A DNA stretch of 64,000 nucleotides from an uncultured Clostridia bacterium (GTDB taxonomy: Bacteria; Bacillota; Clostridia; Oscillospirales; Acutalibacteraceae), in NCBI GenBank assembly GCA_947627345.1, contig CANQVS010000002.1:62001-126000 (forward strand), given 5' to 3'. The notes under the pieces are model-generated. The model made no database searches, was not told the DNA's origin, and saw only the letters and a list, made by a program, of their open reading frames with translations. Numbering within the stretch: the stretch's first letter is position 1; the number at the start of each line of letters is the position of its first letter. The position numbers were made by a program, and so were the translations under genes. This document shows, one piece after another, positions 1 to 8,073 of this stretch.

Positions 1-1397
1 ACTTTGTCAAAAATATTAATAGCTTCCTCAATACGGGTAGGATAAATATTTTCTCCCTTGCTTATTATCATATCGTCCTTACGTCCCGCAATTGTTATAA
101 ACTGATTTTCGTCCCATGTACCGATGTCCCCTGTGTACATCCAGCCCTTATAGAACTTTTCCTTGGTTACCTTTTCATTGTTAACATAGCAGTAGGTTGT
201 TTTTGCAGGGGATTTTATAATAATCTCTCCGTCCGTTTTGCCGTCTGTAGGAACTAATTCGTCAGGTTCTCCCTTTTTATCATCATAGATTTTTACAATT
301 CTGACTTCGTCGTCAGTACAGCTTTTTCCCGCACTTCCCGACATTTCGGGTAAATCCTGCGGTCTTAAAAATGTATTCCAAAAAGATTCTGTTGTACCGT
401 AACCGTTAAAAATATTTGGAGTAAGTATATTCTGAAAACGTATGCATTCTTGCTTTTCGAGCGGACTTCCCATAGTTACAATACCTTTAAGAGAGTTTAT
501 ATTCTTGGGATGCTTTTCCTGTCGTGTAGCCAAAAGTCCGAGTACTGACGGAACGCCGATTAAAAATGTTATCGAATATTTTTCTACATAATCGAGAGTC
601 GTTTTGGGGTGGAAATCTCTCATAATTATAATTTCCGCTCCGGCATAGAGGCTCGGAGTAAGTCCGCCCGAGTGAATACCTCCTCTGTGGAACCACGGCG
701 TCATATTCATAGTTTTGTCATACGGAGAAAGCGGAAAGTGCATCATAACGTCGTGTGCCGAGAGAACCTCGTTTATATTATTAAGCGGAACTCCCTTTGG
801 TGTACCTGTAGTACCCGAGGTCTGCAGGCGTAAAACCTCATCATAAATGTGAGGATTAAAGTCAATTGGAGGGTTAGATTCACTTTGATTTTCAACATAG
901 TCCTCATATTTAATATGTCCCTCGGGAGCGCTCTCGTATTTTCCGATGCAGTCAGCCATAATAACTACCTTAGGCTTGTGAGTTGCAATTTCAAGAGCCT
1001 TGACAGCCGTTTCAACAATCGAACTGTCGTAAACATATACGGCAGGTTTGTTGTGGTCAATAATTTCCGCGGTTTCGCCCGGGGAAAGATTAAAATTCGC
1101 CGGGTTAGAGATAGCGCCGATTTTTTGAGGACTTATATATGAAAAAACAAAATACTCTGAATTATAAAGCTGATGAAAAACAATATCATTCTTTTTAATA
1201 CCGTCTTTTTTCATAGCGTTTGCAAATTTATTACACTCGGCGTTTAATTCGTTGTACGTCCATCTTTTTCCGCTTTGCGGGTCAAACAACGCAGGCTTAT
1301 CCGAAAATCTCATTACGTTTCTTAAAAAGCCGTTGAGCCATGTGTATTCGGATTCAAATGTTTCCTTGAACATTGTTATGTCGTATGTAAAGTCCAT
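1..1397 (-). CDS. Acyl-CoA synthetase, AMP-forming (3' end beyond window)
   Basis: This gene is absent from the ORF track because it runs off the left edge; I translated it by hand from an ATG at 1397 preceded by AAGGAG. The 465 visible codons form an open frame with the adenylate-forming enzyme signatures in order: phosphate loop LQTSGTTGTPKGVPL near residues 190-204, YGTTE near 329, GDIGTW near 422 and RKDDMIISKGENIYP near 437-450. Such enzymes activate a carboxylic acid as acyl-AMP and transfer it to CoA or a carrier protein. Only the small C-terminal lid with its catalytic lysine is missing. The substrate cannot be read from sequence. It lies 45 bp downstream of fabF on the same strand and probably shares its transcript, so activation of a fatty or unusual acyl chain is likely. 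Confidence 0.88.
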   Translation of the reverse strand, partial: MDFTYDITMFKETFESEYTWLNGFLRNVMRFSDKPALFDPQSGKRWTYNELNAECNKFANAMKKDGIKKNDIVFHQLYNSEYFVFSYISPQKIGAISNPANFNLSPGETAEIIDHNKPAVYVYDSSIVETAVKALEIATHKPKVVIMADCIGKYESAPEGHIKYEDYVENQSESNPPIDFNPHIYDEVLRLQTSGTTGTPKGVPLNNINEVLSAHDVMMHFPLSPYDKTMNMTPWFHRGGIHSGGLTPSLYAGAEIIIMRDFHPKTTLDYVEKYSITFLIGVPSVLGLLATRQEKHPKNINSLKGIVTMGSPLEKQECIRFQNILTPNIFNGYGTTESFWNTFLRPQDLPEMSGSAGKSCTDDEVRIVKIYDDKKGEPDELVPTDGKTDGEIIIKSPAKTTYCYVNNEKVTKEKFYKGWMYTGDIGTWDENQFITIAGRKDDMIISKGENIYPTRIEEAINIFDK

Positions 1398-1442
1398 AAT
1401 TACTCCTTTTTGTTTCCGTTATGAGTGAAACACAATTAAAAT

Positions 1443-2666
1443 TTATCCTCCGTATTTTCCTACAATAACGCTGGAATTTTGTCCGCCAAATCCAAAGGCA
1501 TTTGACATAGCGTATTTAATATCGGCTTTTCTCGCCTTGTTTGCGATAAAGTCAATGTTGCAGTCGGGGATAGGATTTTCTAAATTTATTGTAGGAGGCA
1601 AAATTCCCGTTTCAATCGCTTTAATACAGGATATTACCTCAGTAATACCGCCTGCGCCCATCATATGGCCTGTTGCTCCCTTGGTGGAACTTACGAGAGG
1701 TGTGTTCTCGCCGAAAACTTCCATAACCGCGTGGGTTTCAACCTCATCGCCCTTTGGAGTTGAGGTTCCGTGAGCGTTAATATATCCAATGTCCTCGGGC
1801 TTTAATCCGGCTTCCCTTAAAGCCTGTTTCATACAAGCGATTGCGCCTTTTCCTTCGGGGTGCGGAGCTGTAACGTGATATGCATCGCAAGTGTTTCCGC
1901 AGGCTAAAAGCTCGCCGTAAATTTTAGCGCCTCTCGCTTTAGCGTGTTCCTCTGTTTCAAGAACTATTGCTCCGCCGCCTTCGCCTATAACGAAGCCGTC
2001 CCTTGCTTCGTCAAACGGACGTGATGCCTGTTTTGGATTTTCGTTGTTTCGGGATAACGCTTTAGCGTTTGCAAGGCTGTAGATAAATATGGGGCAATGC
2101 GCAGATTCGGCGCCGACGGCTAACATAACGTCGGCCTTTCCCGAGTTTATAAGCATAGCAGCCTGATAAATAGCGTCACCGCCCGATGAGCAGGCTGTTG
2201 AAACCGTAAAACTCGGACCCTGAATATTATGAGAAATAGCTATGTTTGCCGCCGCGATATTTCCGAGGATTTTAGGTATAAAGCGCGGACCTACCTTTTT
2301 GTGAGACGCGCCTGTCAGAGCCTCCTGCGTAAACGCGATAGTAGAAATACCGCTCATAGCCGTACCCATAACTATCCCCGTTCTTTCGGGTTCAATCTCA
2401 AGCTTTGACTGGTTAAGAGCCTCTTCAGCCGCAATGTAAGCGTATTGCATAAATGCGTCGGTTTTTCTTACAACGTCTTTAGGAAGATAATCGGCAGGAT
2501 TGAAATTTTTAATCTCTCCCGCAATCTGGACGGCAAGTTCGCTTGTATCGAAACTTCGGATTTTATCAATACCCGATTTTCCCTCAATAAGACTGTTAAA
2601 ATAGTTTTCCGTGCCGATTCCGACAGGAGTTACGGCTCCCATACCTGTAATAACTATCTTTCCCAT
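1443..2666 (-). CDS. fabF: 3-oxoacyl-ACP synthase II (KAS II)
   Basis: Condenses malonyl-ACP with an acyl-ACP in chain elongation. The 407-residue length is normal. The catalytic triad is intact: Cys159 in STACSSGG, His299 in NAHGTSTPKGD and His334 in GATGHMMGAGG. A GGAGG ribosome site precedes the ATG. The gene is not embedded in a fab operon here; its neighbours are an acyl-CoA synthetase downstream and a divergent LysR gene upstream. That setting suggests either a stand-alone KAS II under LysR control or a condensing enzyme of a small dedicated acyl pathway. The family call is firm; the pathway is inference. Confidence 0.94.
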   Translation of the reverse strand: MGKIVITGMGAVTPVGIGTENYFNSLIEGKSGIDKIRSFDTSELAVQIAGEIKNFNPADYLPKDVVRKTDAFMQYAYIAAEEALNQSKLEIEPERTGIVMGTAMSGISTIAFTQEALTGASHKKVGPRFIPKILGNIAAANIAISHNIQGPSFTVSTACSSGGDAIYQAAMLINSGKADVMLAVGAESAHCPIFIYSLANAKALSRNNENPKQASRPFDEARDGFVIGEGGGAIVLETEEHAKARGAKIYGELLACGNTCDAYHVTAPHPEGKGAIACMKQALREAGLKPEDIGYINAHGTSTPKGDEVETHAVMEVFGENTPLVSSTKGATGHMMGAGGITEVISCIKAIETGILPPTINLENPIPDCNIDFIANKARKADIKYAMSNAFGFGGQNSSVIVGKYGG

Positions 2667-2721
2667 AATTTACCTCCAAAATCTATTATTTGAAAATTGC
2701 ATATTCTTATGCTATAATCGA

Positions 2722-2750
2722 ATTATATCAAATTATTTCCAATATTTCAA
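2722..2750 (-). promoter_or_regulatory. Promoter for fabF
   Basis: On the minus strand TTGAAA (2750-2745) and TATAAT (2727-2722) are separated by exactly 17 bp, a strong housekeeping sigma promoter reading into fabF. It lies in the 165-bp divergent region shared with the LysR gene, so the LysR protein could act here. Confidence 0.7.
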
Positions 2751-2831
2751 CGCTTTATTAATGCAAATAAGGTCCCAATATTTCTTGATAAATTCATTTC
2801 CTGCATACTTAAATATATAGGAGGTATATAA

Positions 2832-3740
2832 ATGGACAATATTCAGCTTAAATGCTTTATCTCTGTCGCGAGAACGCTTAGCTTTTCGGAGGCGGCGCGT
2901 CGTAATTATGTAAGCCAGTCTACCGTAAGCCGTTATATTAGGGATTTGGAAAAGGAGTTTGGCGTTAAACTTTTTGAGCGTACGCGCCGTGAGGTATCAT
3001 TAACAAATGAAGGAAAGCTGCTTTTACCCTATGCTCAGGAGATAATCGACACTCTTAATAAAGCGACCTCCGTAGTAAGTCAGCTCAATAACGGCAGGGG
3101 CGGAAGGCTGAGACTTGCATATGATTCCACCTCTATAGATTATCCGATGAAATGCCTTAAAGCGTTTAGCGGTAAATATCCTGATATTGCCGTGGAAATG
3201 ATAAAACTTTCAGGAAGCGAAAGCGCGTCCGCCGTAAATTCCGCCGAATTTGATTTTTTCTTTATGCCAAGGGATATGCTCCCCGATAACGATAACATAG
3301 AATCAGTGATAACTCATAAAGACGCGCTTAATCTGTTAGTACCCAAAGGTTTAAAAAAAAGCGGTAAATCAGCAGAAGGTATCAACCTTAAAAATCAGAA
3401 ATTCGTTCTTCTCTCAGAGGCTGAAAGTCCCATTCTTTATATGGAAATTATGGATATTTTCCGAACCTTTCATTTTTCGCCCGATTCAATTGTCGGGTAT
3501 GACAGTGTAAGCTCCGTGTTTATGGCTGTCGCGGCGGGAATGGGTGTTTCTATATTACCGAAAAGTGTTATTGAAAATTGCTCCCGTCCTGATGTTAAAG
3601 CACTTGACTTTAACGGAATTGAGGCGGATTTGACATATGTGCTTGCCTGGAGAAAGAACAACTCAAATCCTGCGGCTCATTTGTTTTTAAACACAGTTAA
3701 CCGTGGAGGCTTTGTGGATGATGAAGAATATGTGCTTTAG
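2832..3740 (+). CDS. LysR-family transcriptional regulator
   Basis: 302 residues, the usual LysR length. The N-terminal winged helix-turn-helix covers about residues 1-60 (FSEAARRNYVSQSTVSRYIR), followed by a two-lobe effector domain of periplasmic-binding-protein fold to about residue 290. The start is supported by TAGGAGG a few bases upstream. It is divergent from fabF and the acyl-CoA synthetase gene, which are its most likely targets, with autoregulation possible. The 3' end overlaps the end of the convergent thioesterase gene by 4 bp. The effector cannot be predicted. Confidence 0.9.
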   Translation: MDNIQLKCFISVARTLSFSEAARRNYVSQSTVSRYIRDLEKEFGVKLFERTRREVSLTNEGKLLLPYAQEIIDTLNKATSVVSQLNNGRGGRLRLAYDSTSIDYPMKCLKAFSGKYPDIAVEMIKLSGSESASAVNSAEFDFFFMPRDMLPDNDNIESVITHKDALNLLVPKGLKKSGKSAEGINLKNQKFVLLSEAESPILYMEIMDIFRTFHFSPDSIVGYDSVSSVFMAVAAGMGVSILPKSVIENCSRPDVKALDFNGIEADLTYVLAWRKNNSNPAAHLFLNTVNRGGFVDDEEYVL

Positions 3741-4165
3741 GTTTGCGCTAAATCTTTAAGCTTTAAATGCTCCTTTTTAAAATCCTTTCTGAATGAAAGG
3801 TAGGGGTTATATTCTTCCTTGCCGGTTTCCTTTGCGAAAAAGTGGGAGCTTTCACCCGTATAGCAGAGACTTTCGTCATTCTCGTTATAAATTTTATAGG
3901 AGAACGTCATTTTAATCCCTTTGTAGCTTTTTAAAACTACTTCAACCCTGAACGGGTCGTCAAATCTTAGATATTTTAAAAAATTCTCGCTTGCGCTTGT
4001 CGCGGGGATTATACAGCCTCTTTTTTCCATTTCACGGTAATTCATAATATTTTCGTTACACCACTGAAGACGAGCCTCCTCAATAATTTTCAGATAGTTT
4101 GAGTGGTGAACTACTCCCATTCGGTCGGTTTCGTAATATCTGACACGACGTCTGTAGGCAAACAT
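3737..4165 (-). CDS. Acyl-CoA thioesterase, 4HBT hotdog family
   Basis: 142 residues with the single hotdog fold of the YbgC / 4-hydroxybenzoyl-CoA thioesterase family. The N-terminus YYETDRMGVVHHSNYLKI holds the family's conserved Asp and the D-x-x-G-V-V-H-H-x-N-Y pattern. It hydrolyses an acyl-CoA or acyl-ACP thioester; chain length is unknown. A GGAGG site precedes the ATG and a good promoter lies at 4205-4233. It may belong functionally with the neighbouring acyl-CoA synthetase and fabF, although it is transcribed separately. Confidence 0.88.
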   Translation of the reverse strand: MFAYRRRVRYYETDRMGVVHHSNYLKIIEEARLQWCNENIMNYREMEKRGCIIPATSASENFLKYLRFDDPFRVEVVLKSYKGIKMTFSYKIYNENDESLCYTGESSHFFAKETGKEEYNPYLSFRKDFKKEHLKLKDLAQT

Positions 4166-4204
4166 AATTTCACCTCCGAAATTTTATTGTCTGCTAATGT
4201 ATTT

Positions 4205-4233
4205 ATTATAAGTTTTTAGCTTTAATTTTACAA
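4205..4233 (-). promoter_or_regulatory. Promoter for the thioesterase gene
   Basis: Minus strand TTGTAA (4233-4228), 17-bp spacer, TATAAT (4210-4205), about 40 bp before the thioesterase ATG. Confidence 0.65.
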
Positions 4234-4266
4234 TATTTCGATCAATGCAAAATAGAACAAAAACAA

Positions 4267-4302
4267 ATAAGCTTATGCAATTCTTGCATAAGCCTATTTT
4301 TA
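4267..4302 (-). terminator. Terminator after mnmA (works in both directions)
   Basis: A 14-bp stem with one mismatch (ATAAGCTTATGCAA / TTGCATAAGCCTAT) closes a 3-base loop. On the plus strand it is followed by a T run; on the minus strand by TTATTTGTTTTTG. It separates the nadA-mnmA operon from the thioesterase gene. Confidence 0.65.
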
Positions 4303-4355
4303 TGTATTTTATAATTAATGCGAATTTTTTATATACAATACAATAAATAAAATTT

Positions 4356-5429
4356 TTATTCTGTTATTGTTCCTCCGCCGACAACAATATCTCCGTCATA
4401 CATTACAACCGCCTGCCCCTTGCAAATAGCTCTCTGCGGTTCATCAAAAACAATATGGATTTTGTCCTTTGAAATTTGTGTAACCGTTGCATTCTGTTCT
4501 TTTTGATTATATCTGACCTTGGCTTTAATTTTCATAGGTTTTGTGATTTCATCGCAGGTTATAAGATTCAGCTCATCAGCATAAAGTTCGTTTGAAAACA
4601 ACTCGTCGTTGCTTCCGAGTACGACCTTATTTTCTTCTAAATTTTTTTCACATACATACATCGGAGCGGGAAGCGAAAGTCCCAACCCCTTTCTCTGACC
4701 TATAGTATAGCGGATAATTCCCTGATGCTCGCCTAAAATATTTCCGTTTTTGTCGACAAAATTGCCCTTTTCGTATTTTTTGCCTGTATAATTCTCTATA
4801 AATTCAGCGTATTTTCCATCGGGAACAAAGCAAATATCCTGGCTGTCGCGTTTATGAGCATTTATGAAACCGTTTTTCTCCGCAATTTTTCTTACCTCTG
4901 ATTTTGTCATATTTCCGAGCGGAAACAGAGTGTGCGCCAACTGTTCCTGCGTAAGCGAATACAGTACGTAGCTCTGGTCTTTGGTGTCGTCAACAGCCTT
5001 TTTAAGAATAAAACGCTCTCTTTTTTCATCGTACTCTATCCTTGCATAATGTCCAGTTACAACATAATCCATTTCAAGCTCTTTCATTCTTTGCATAAGA
5101 CGGTCGAATTTAATAAATCTGTTGCAATCAATGCAAGGATTAGGCGTTGAGCCGTTTTCATATGCTTTAATAAAACGGGAGATAACCTTTTCATTAAAGC
5201 TGTCGCGGAAATTAAAAACATAGTAGGGAATACCGAGTTTGTTGCAAACCGCCCTTGCGTCCTCAATATCGTCAAGCGAACAGCAGGTATTTGATTTTTT
5301 TATTCCTATATCCCCGTTGTCGTATAACTTCATAGTTATACCTGCCGATTTGTATCCGGCATCTTTAATTAAAAGAGAGGCGACCGAACTGTCCACGCCG
5401 CCACTCATAGCTACTAATGCTTTTTTCAT
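4356..5429 (-). CDS. mnmA: tRNA-specific 2-thiouridylase MnmA
   Basis: Installs the 2-thio group on U34 of tRNA-Lys, -Glu and -Gln in the cytoplasm. The 357-residue protein has the ATP pyrophosphatase loop SGGVDSSVAS at 9-18, Cys99 and Cys102 in NPCIDCN, and Cys200 in QDICFVPDG; the first and last match the family's sulfur-relay cysteines. The C-terminal beta-barrel reaches normal length. It starts 1 bp after the nadA stop codon, so the two genes are almost certainly one transcript. Confidence 0.96.
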   Translation of the reverse strand: MKKALVAMSGGVDSSVASLLIKDAGYKSAGITMKLYDNGDIGIKKSNTCCSLDDIEDARAVCNKLGIPYYVFNFRDSFNEKVISRFIKAYENGSTPNPCIDCNRFIKFDRLMQRMKELEMDYVVTGHYARIEYDEKRERFILKKAVDDTKDQSYVLYSLTQEQLAHTLFPLGNMTKSEVRKIAEKNGFINAHKRDSQDICFVPDGKYAEFIENYTGKKYEKGNFVDKNGNILGEHQGIIRYTIGQRKGLGLSLPAPMYVCEKNLEENKVVLGSNDELFSNELYADELNLITCDEITKPMKIKAKVRYNQKEQNATVTQISKDKIHIVFDEPQRAICKGQAVVMYDGDIVVGGGTITE

Positions 5430-5430
5430 T

Positions 5431-6345
5431 TTATCCCAGTCTTATCATTTCATCAATACATTTTTTAGCTTCTCTGATTATATCATCGTCAAGTAAAATC
5501 TCCTCGCCCGAGGTACCCTTGACGCAATTGTAAAGGTCAACAAGCGTTGTCGATTTCATATTGGGGCAAATAAGCTTTAAGGTAAGATAGTGGAATTTTT
5601 TATCGGGGCACATATACTGCAAATGCTCCGCGATACTGATTTCCGTACCAATAATAAATTCTTTCTTGTCAGACTTTACCGCGTAATTCATAATACCCGA
5701 GGTTGAGCCTACATAATCAGCAAGCGCAACAACGTCAGGCGTACATTCGGGATGAACGAGAACTTCTGCGTTTGGATAAAGTCCTTTGGCTTTCAGTACA
5801 TCGTCAGTATTAACGCAGGCGTGAATAGGACAACCGCCCGAGAGAAGTTTAAAATTTTTCTCGGGTATCTGCTTTGCGACATAATCTCCGAGGTTGCAGT
5901 CGGGAATAAAAAGTATATTATCGTTATCAATTTTTTTGCAAATATCAACAGCGGACGAAGAAGTAACGCAGACATCGCATATGGTTTTTAAATCTGCGGT
6001 TGTATTTATGTATGCAACGACTGTATAGTCGGGGTACATTTTTTTAATCTGAGAGATAAGCTGCTTGTCCATCTGCTCAGCCATTGAACAGCCCGCATGT
6101 GGATTGGGAAGAAAGACGCGCTTTTGCGGAGAAAGAATTTTGCAGGTTTCAGCCATAAACCGAACTCCGCTCATAATAATGTTTTTGTTAGGGGCTTTGC
6201 CTGCGTCTACTGAAAGTTTATATGAATCTCCGGTGAAGTCAGCCACCTCAATAATTTCTCTTGCCTGATAGCTGTGCGCAAGTATACAAATATCTTTCTC
6301 CTTTTTAAGTCTGATAATTTCATTTTGAATTTCTGAAATTGTCAT
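5431..6345 (-). CDS. nadA: Quinolinate synthase A
   Basis: Condenses iminoaspartate with dihydroxyacetone phosphate to quinolinate for de novo NAD synthesis. The 304-residue protein has the three [4Fe-4S] ligand cysteines where the family keeps them: Cys86 (HAGCSMAE), Cys172 (GGCP) and Cys260 (ICPNMK). The TSGIMNYA substrate loop is also present. It is the first gene of a nadA-mnmA operon. nadB and nadC, usual partners, are not in this window. Confidence 0.95.
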   Translation of the reverse strand: MTISEIQNEIIRLKKEKDICILAHSYQAREIIEVADFTGDSYKLSVDAGKAPNKNIIMSGVRFMAETCKILSPQKRVFLPNPHAGCSMAEQMDKQLISQIKKMYPDYTVVAYINTTADLKTICDVCVTSSSAVDICKKIDNDNILFIPDCNLGDYVAKQIPEKNFKLLSGGCPIHACVNTDDVLKAKGLYPNAEVLVHPECTPDVVALADYVGSTSGIMNYAVKSDKKEFIIGTEISIAEHLQYMCPDKKFHYLTLKLICPNMKSTTLVDLYNCVKGTSGEEILLDDDIIREAKKCIDEMIRLG

Positions 6346-6374
6346 AAACTCACCCCGAATCCTAAATATATCTT

Positions 6375-6403
6375 ATTATACAGTTAATTGATAGGTTTTT
6401 CAA
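6375..6403 (-). promoter_or_regulatory. Promoter for nadA-mnmA
   Basis: Minus strand TTGAAA (6403-6398), 17-bp spacer, TATAAT (6380-6375), ending about 30 bp before the nadA ATG. Confidence 0.7.
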
Positions 6404-6535
6404 GGGTTTTAAATATTTTATAAATTTAAATGTTTTAACTATTTACTTTTTGAATTTTATATGTTATAATTCAATTGTATTTATGTGATTATGTATAATT
6501 TTGATTAAATATGTGAATTATTGGAGGAATGATTT

Positions 6536-7027
6536 ATGAAAAAGACTTTATCTGTATTAGTTGCGGCTCTTATTTTAGTTTTTTCTGCTATGCCTGTTTT
6601 TGCGGCTCCAAGCCCGTCAGCAAGCAAAGAGTACAATGTAAGAGTCCATAATCCTAACGGGGGCTCATCTACTTATACCACAAAAACTGATAAAGACGGC
6701 GAGCACGTTACATTAACTGCACATCCTAAAAACGGATATGAGTTTTCTAAGTGGATAATTAAAGGTAAGTACGTACTTGAAAAGGGAGATTTATCTGACG
6801 ATGTAATTACAATTCTCTTAAAAGGAGATGTAAATGTATACCCTGTATTTAAGAAAATCGGTTCTGAGAGTACATCTACAGGCTCGGGAACAAATATCAG
6901 TCAAAATACTTCCCCGACTTCACCGCAAACGGGTGACAATACAATTTATTTTGCAGTAGCGCTTTTAGCTGTAGTAGTTGTTGCATTCGGAGCAGTCGGA
7001 GTTAAAATCGCTGTTTCTAAGAAGTAA
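6536..7027 (+). CDS. Sortase-anchored surface protein with one InlB-like repeat
   Basis: 163 residues. An N-terminal signal peptide runs to about residue 22 (ending PVFAAPS). Residues about 30-110 form a single Listeria/Bacteroides-type repeat, with the typical G-Y-E-F-x-K-W and V-Y-P-V-F patterns. A short Ser/Thr linker leads to a cell-wall sorting signal: SPQTGDN, a hydrophobic helix, then the SKK tail. The protein should be cut between T and G and linked to peptidoglycan. A class B sortase gene lies 270 bp downstream, behind its own promoter. A GGAGG site precedes the ATG. The binding partner is unknown. Confidence 0.85.
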   Translation: MKKTLSVLVAALILVFSAMPVFAAPSPSASKEYNVRVHNPNGGSSTYTTKTDKDGEHVTLTAHPKNGYEFSKWIIKGKYVLEKGDLSDDVITILLKGDVNVYPVFKKIGSESTSTGSGTNISQNTSPTSPQTGDNTIYFAVALLAVVVVAFGAVGVKIAVSKK

Positions 7028-7063
7028 TTATTCTAAGTAATTAATTTTAAAAGTCTAATAATT

Positions 7064-7099
7064 GCGCTGTTTTGAGCAAGTCTTAAAACAGCGCTTTTT
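7064..7099 (+). terminator. Terminator after the surface protein
   Basis: Perfect 10-bp stem GCGCTGTTTT / AAAACAGCGC with an 11-base loop, followed by five T. Confidence 0.85.
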
Positions 7100-7234
7100 A
7101 CATTTCGCTAAGCGAGGATTTCTCTTTTTTGCTTTATGAAAGAACGTTATGAAAATTAAATTCTCAATTTTTTATGTATTTTACTCTATCTTGTATTAAA
7201 TAGATTGTTTTAAAATTTTACGTGCTATTAGCTG

Positions 7235-7263
7235 TTGACACCTTACCATAATAATATTATAAT
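7235..7263 (+). promoter_or_regulatory. Promoter for sortase-LCP operon
   Basis: Consensus TTGACA (7235-7240), 17-bp spacer and TATAAT (7258-7263), 33 bp before the sortase ATG. Confidence 0.75.
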
Positions 7264-7296
7264 ATATTTGTATTAATATGCTTAGGAAAAGAAAAT

Positions 7297-8073
7297 ATGA
7301 AAAAAGATAAACGAATAAAGCTTATTGCACTGCTGATAATACTTATACTTCTAATTATTCTCGGTATTTTAGGCTATTTTTTATATACGGTTTATATTGA
7401 TAATATCGCAGAGAATAATTATAAAAATCTTAGCTCTTCGGTAGTTTCAACTACGGAAACCAAAGAGAAAAATAAAGTTCCTAAAAATCCAATCGATTTT
7501 AAAGCGCTAAATAAGATTAATTCCGAAATTTTTGCGTGGATTAATATTCCCGGCACGAATGTCGATTACCCGATTTTACAAAGCCAAAAGTCGGACGACT
7601 TTTATCTTCACAGAGATATTTACGGCGAATATAAATACTCGGGCGCGCTGTATATTGAGTATTGCAACAGCAGTGAACTCACCGATAGAGTCACAGTAGT
7701 TTACGGTCACAATATGCAAAACGGCTCTATGTTTGCTAATCTTCATAAATTTGAGGATTTATCCTTTTTTAAAAAGCACAGATATTTTTATGTATATACT
7801 CCTAACAGAAAAATGACATACGAGGTTGTATCTGCGCATAATTACGATAATAAGCATATTATGAATTCATATAATTTTGCAGAGGACAAGGTGTTTAAAA
7901 ATTACCTTAATTTTATACAAAATCCTCGTTCCACTGTTAAAAATGTTAGAAAAAAGTTAAATCATAAGTTAACTGTTAACGATAGAATATTAACATTGAG
8001 CACCTGCTTGAATATAGGTGACGGAAGGTATCTTTTACAGGGGGTATTGGTAAAGGATGAATTTACAAGGTAG
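7297..8073 (+). CDS. Class B sortase
   Basis: 258-residue membrane transpeptidase. A single N-terminal helix (about 9-31) anchors it with the catalytic domain outside. Catalytic residues are visible: His138 in VVYGHNMQNG, Cys237 in TLSTC and an Arg in the DGRYLL segment. The TLSTC form and overall layout are class B. Known clostridial class B enzymes accept S/N-P-x-T-G signals, and the protein encoded just upstream ends in SPQTG, so it is the probable substrate. The gene overlaps the next one by 17 bp, implying translational coupling. Confidence 0.92.
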   Translation: MKKDKRIKLIALLIILILLIILGILGYFLYTVYIDNIAENNYKNLSSSVVSTTETKEKNKVPKNPIDFKALNKINSEIFAWINIPGTNVDYPILQSQKSDDFYLHRDIYGEYKYSGALYIEYCNSSELTDRVTVVYGHNMQNGSMFANLHKFEDLSFFKKHRYFYVYTPNRKMTYEVVSAHNYDNKHIMNSYNFAEDKVFKNYLNFIQNPRSTVKNVRKKLNHKLTVNDRILTLSTCLNIGDGRYLLQGVLVKDEFTR

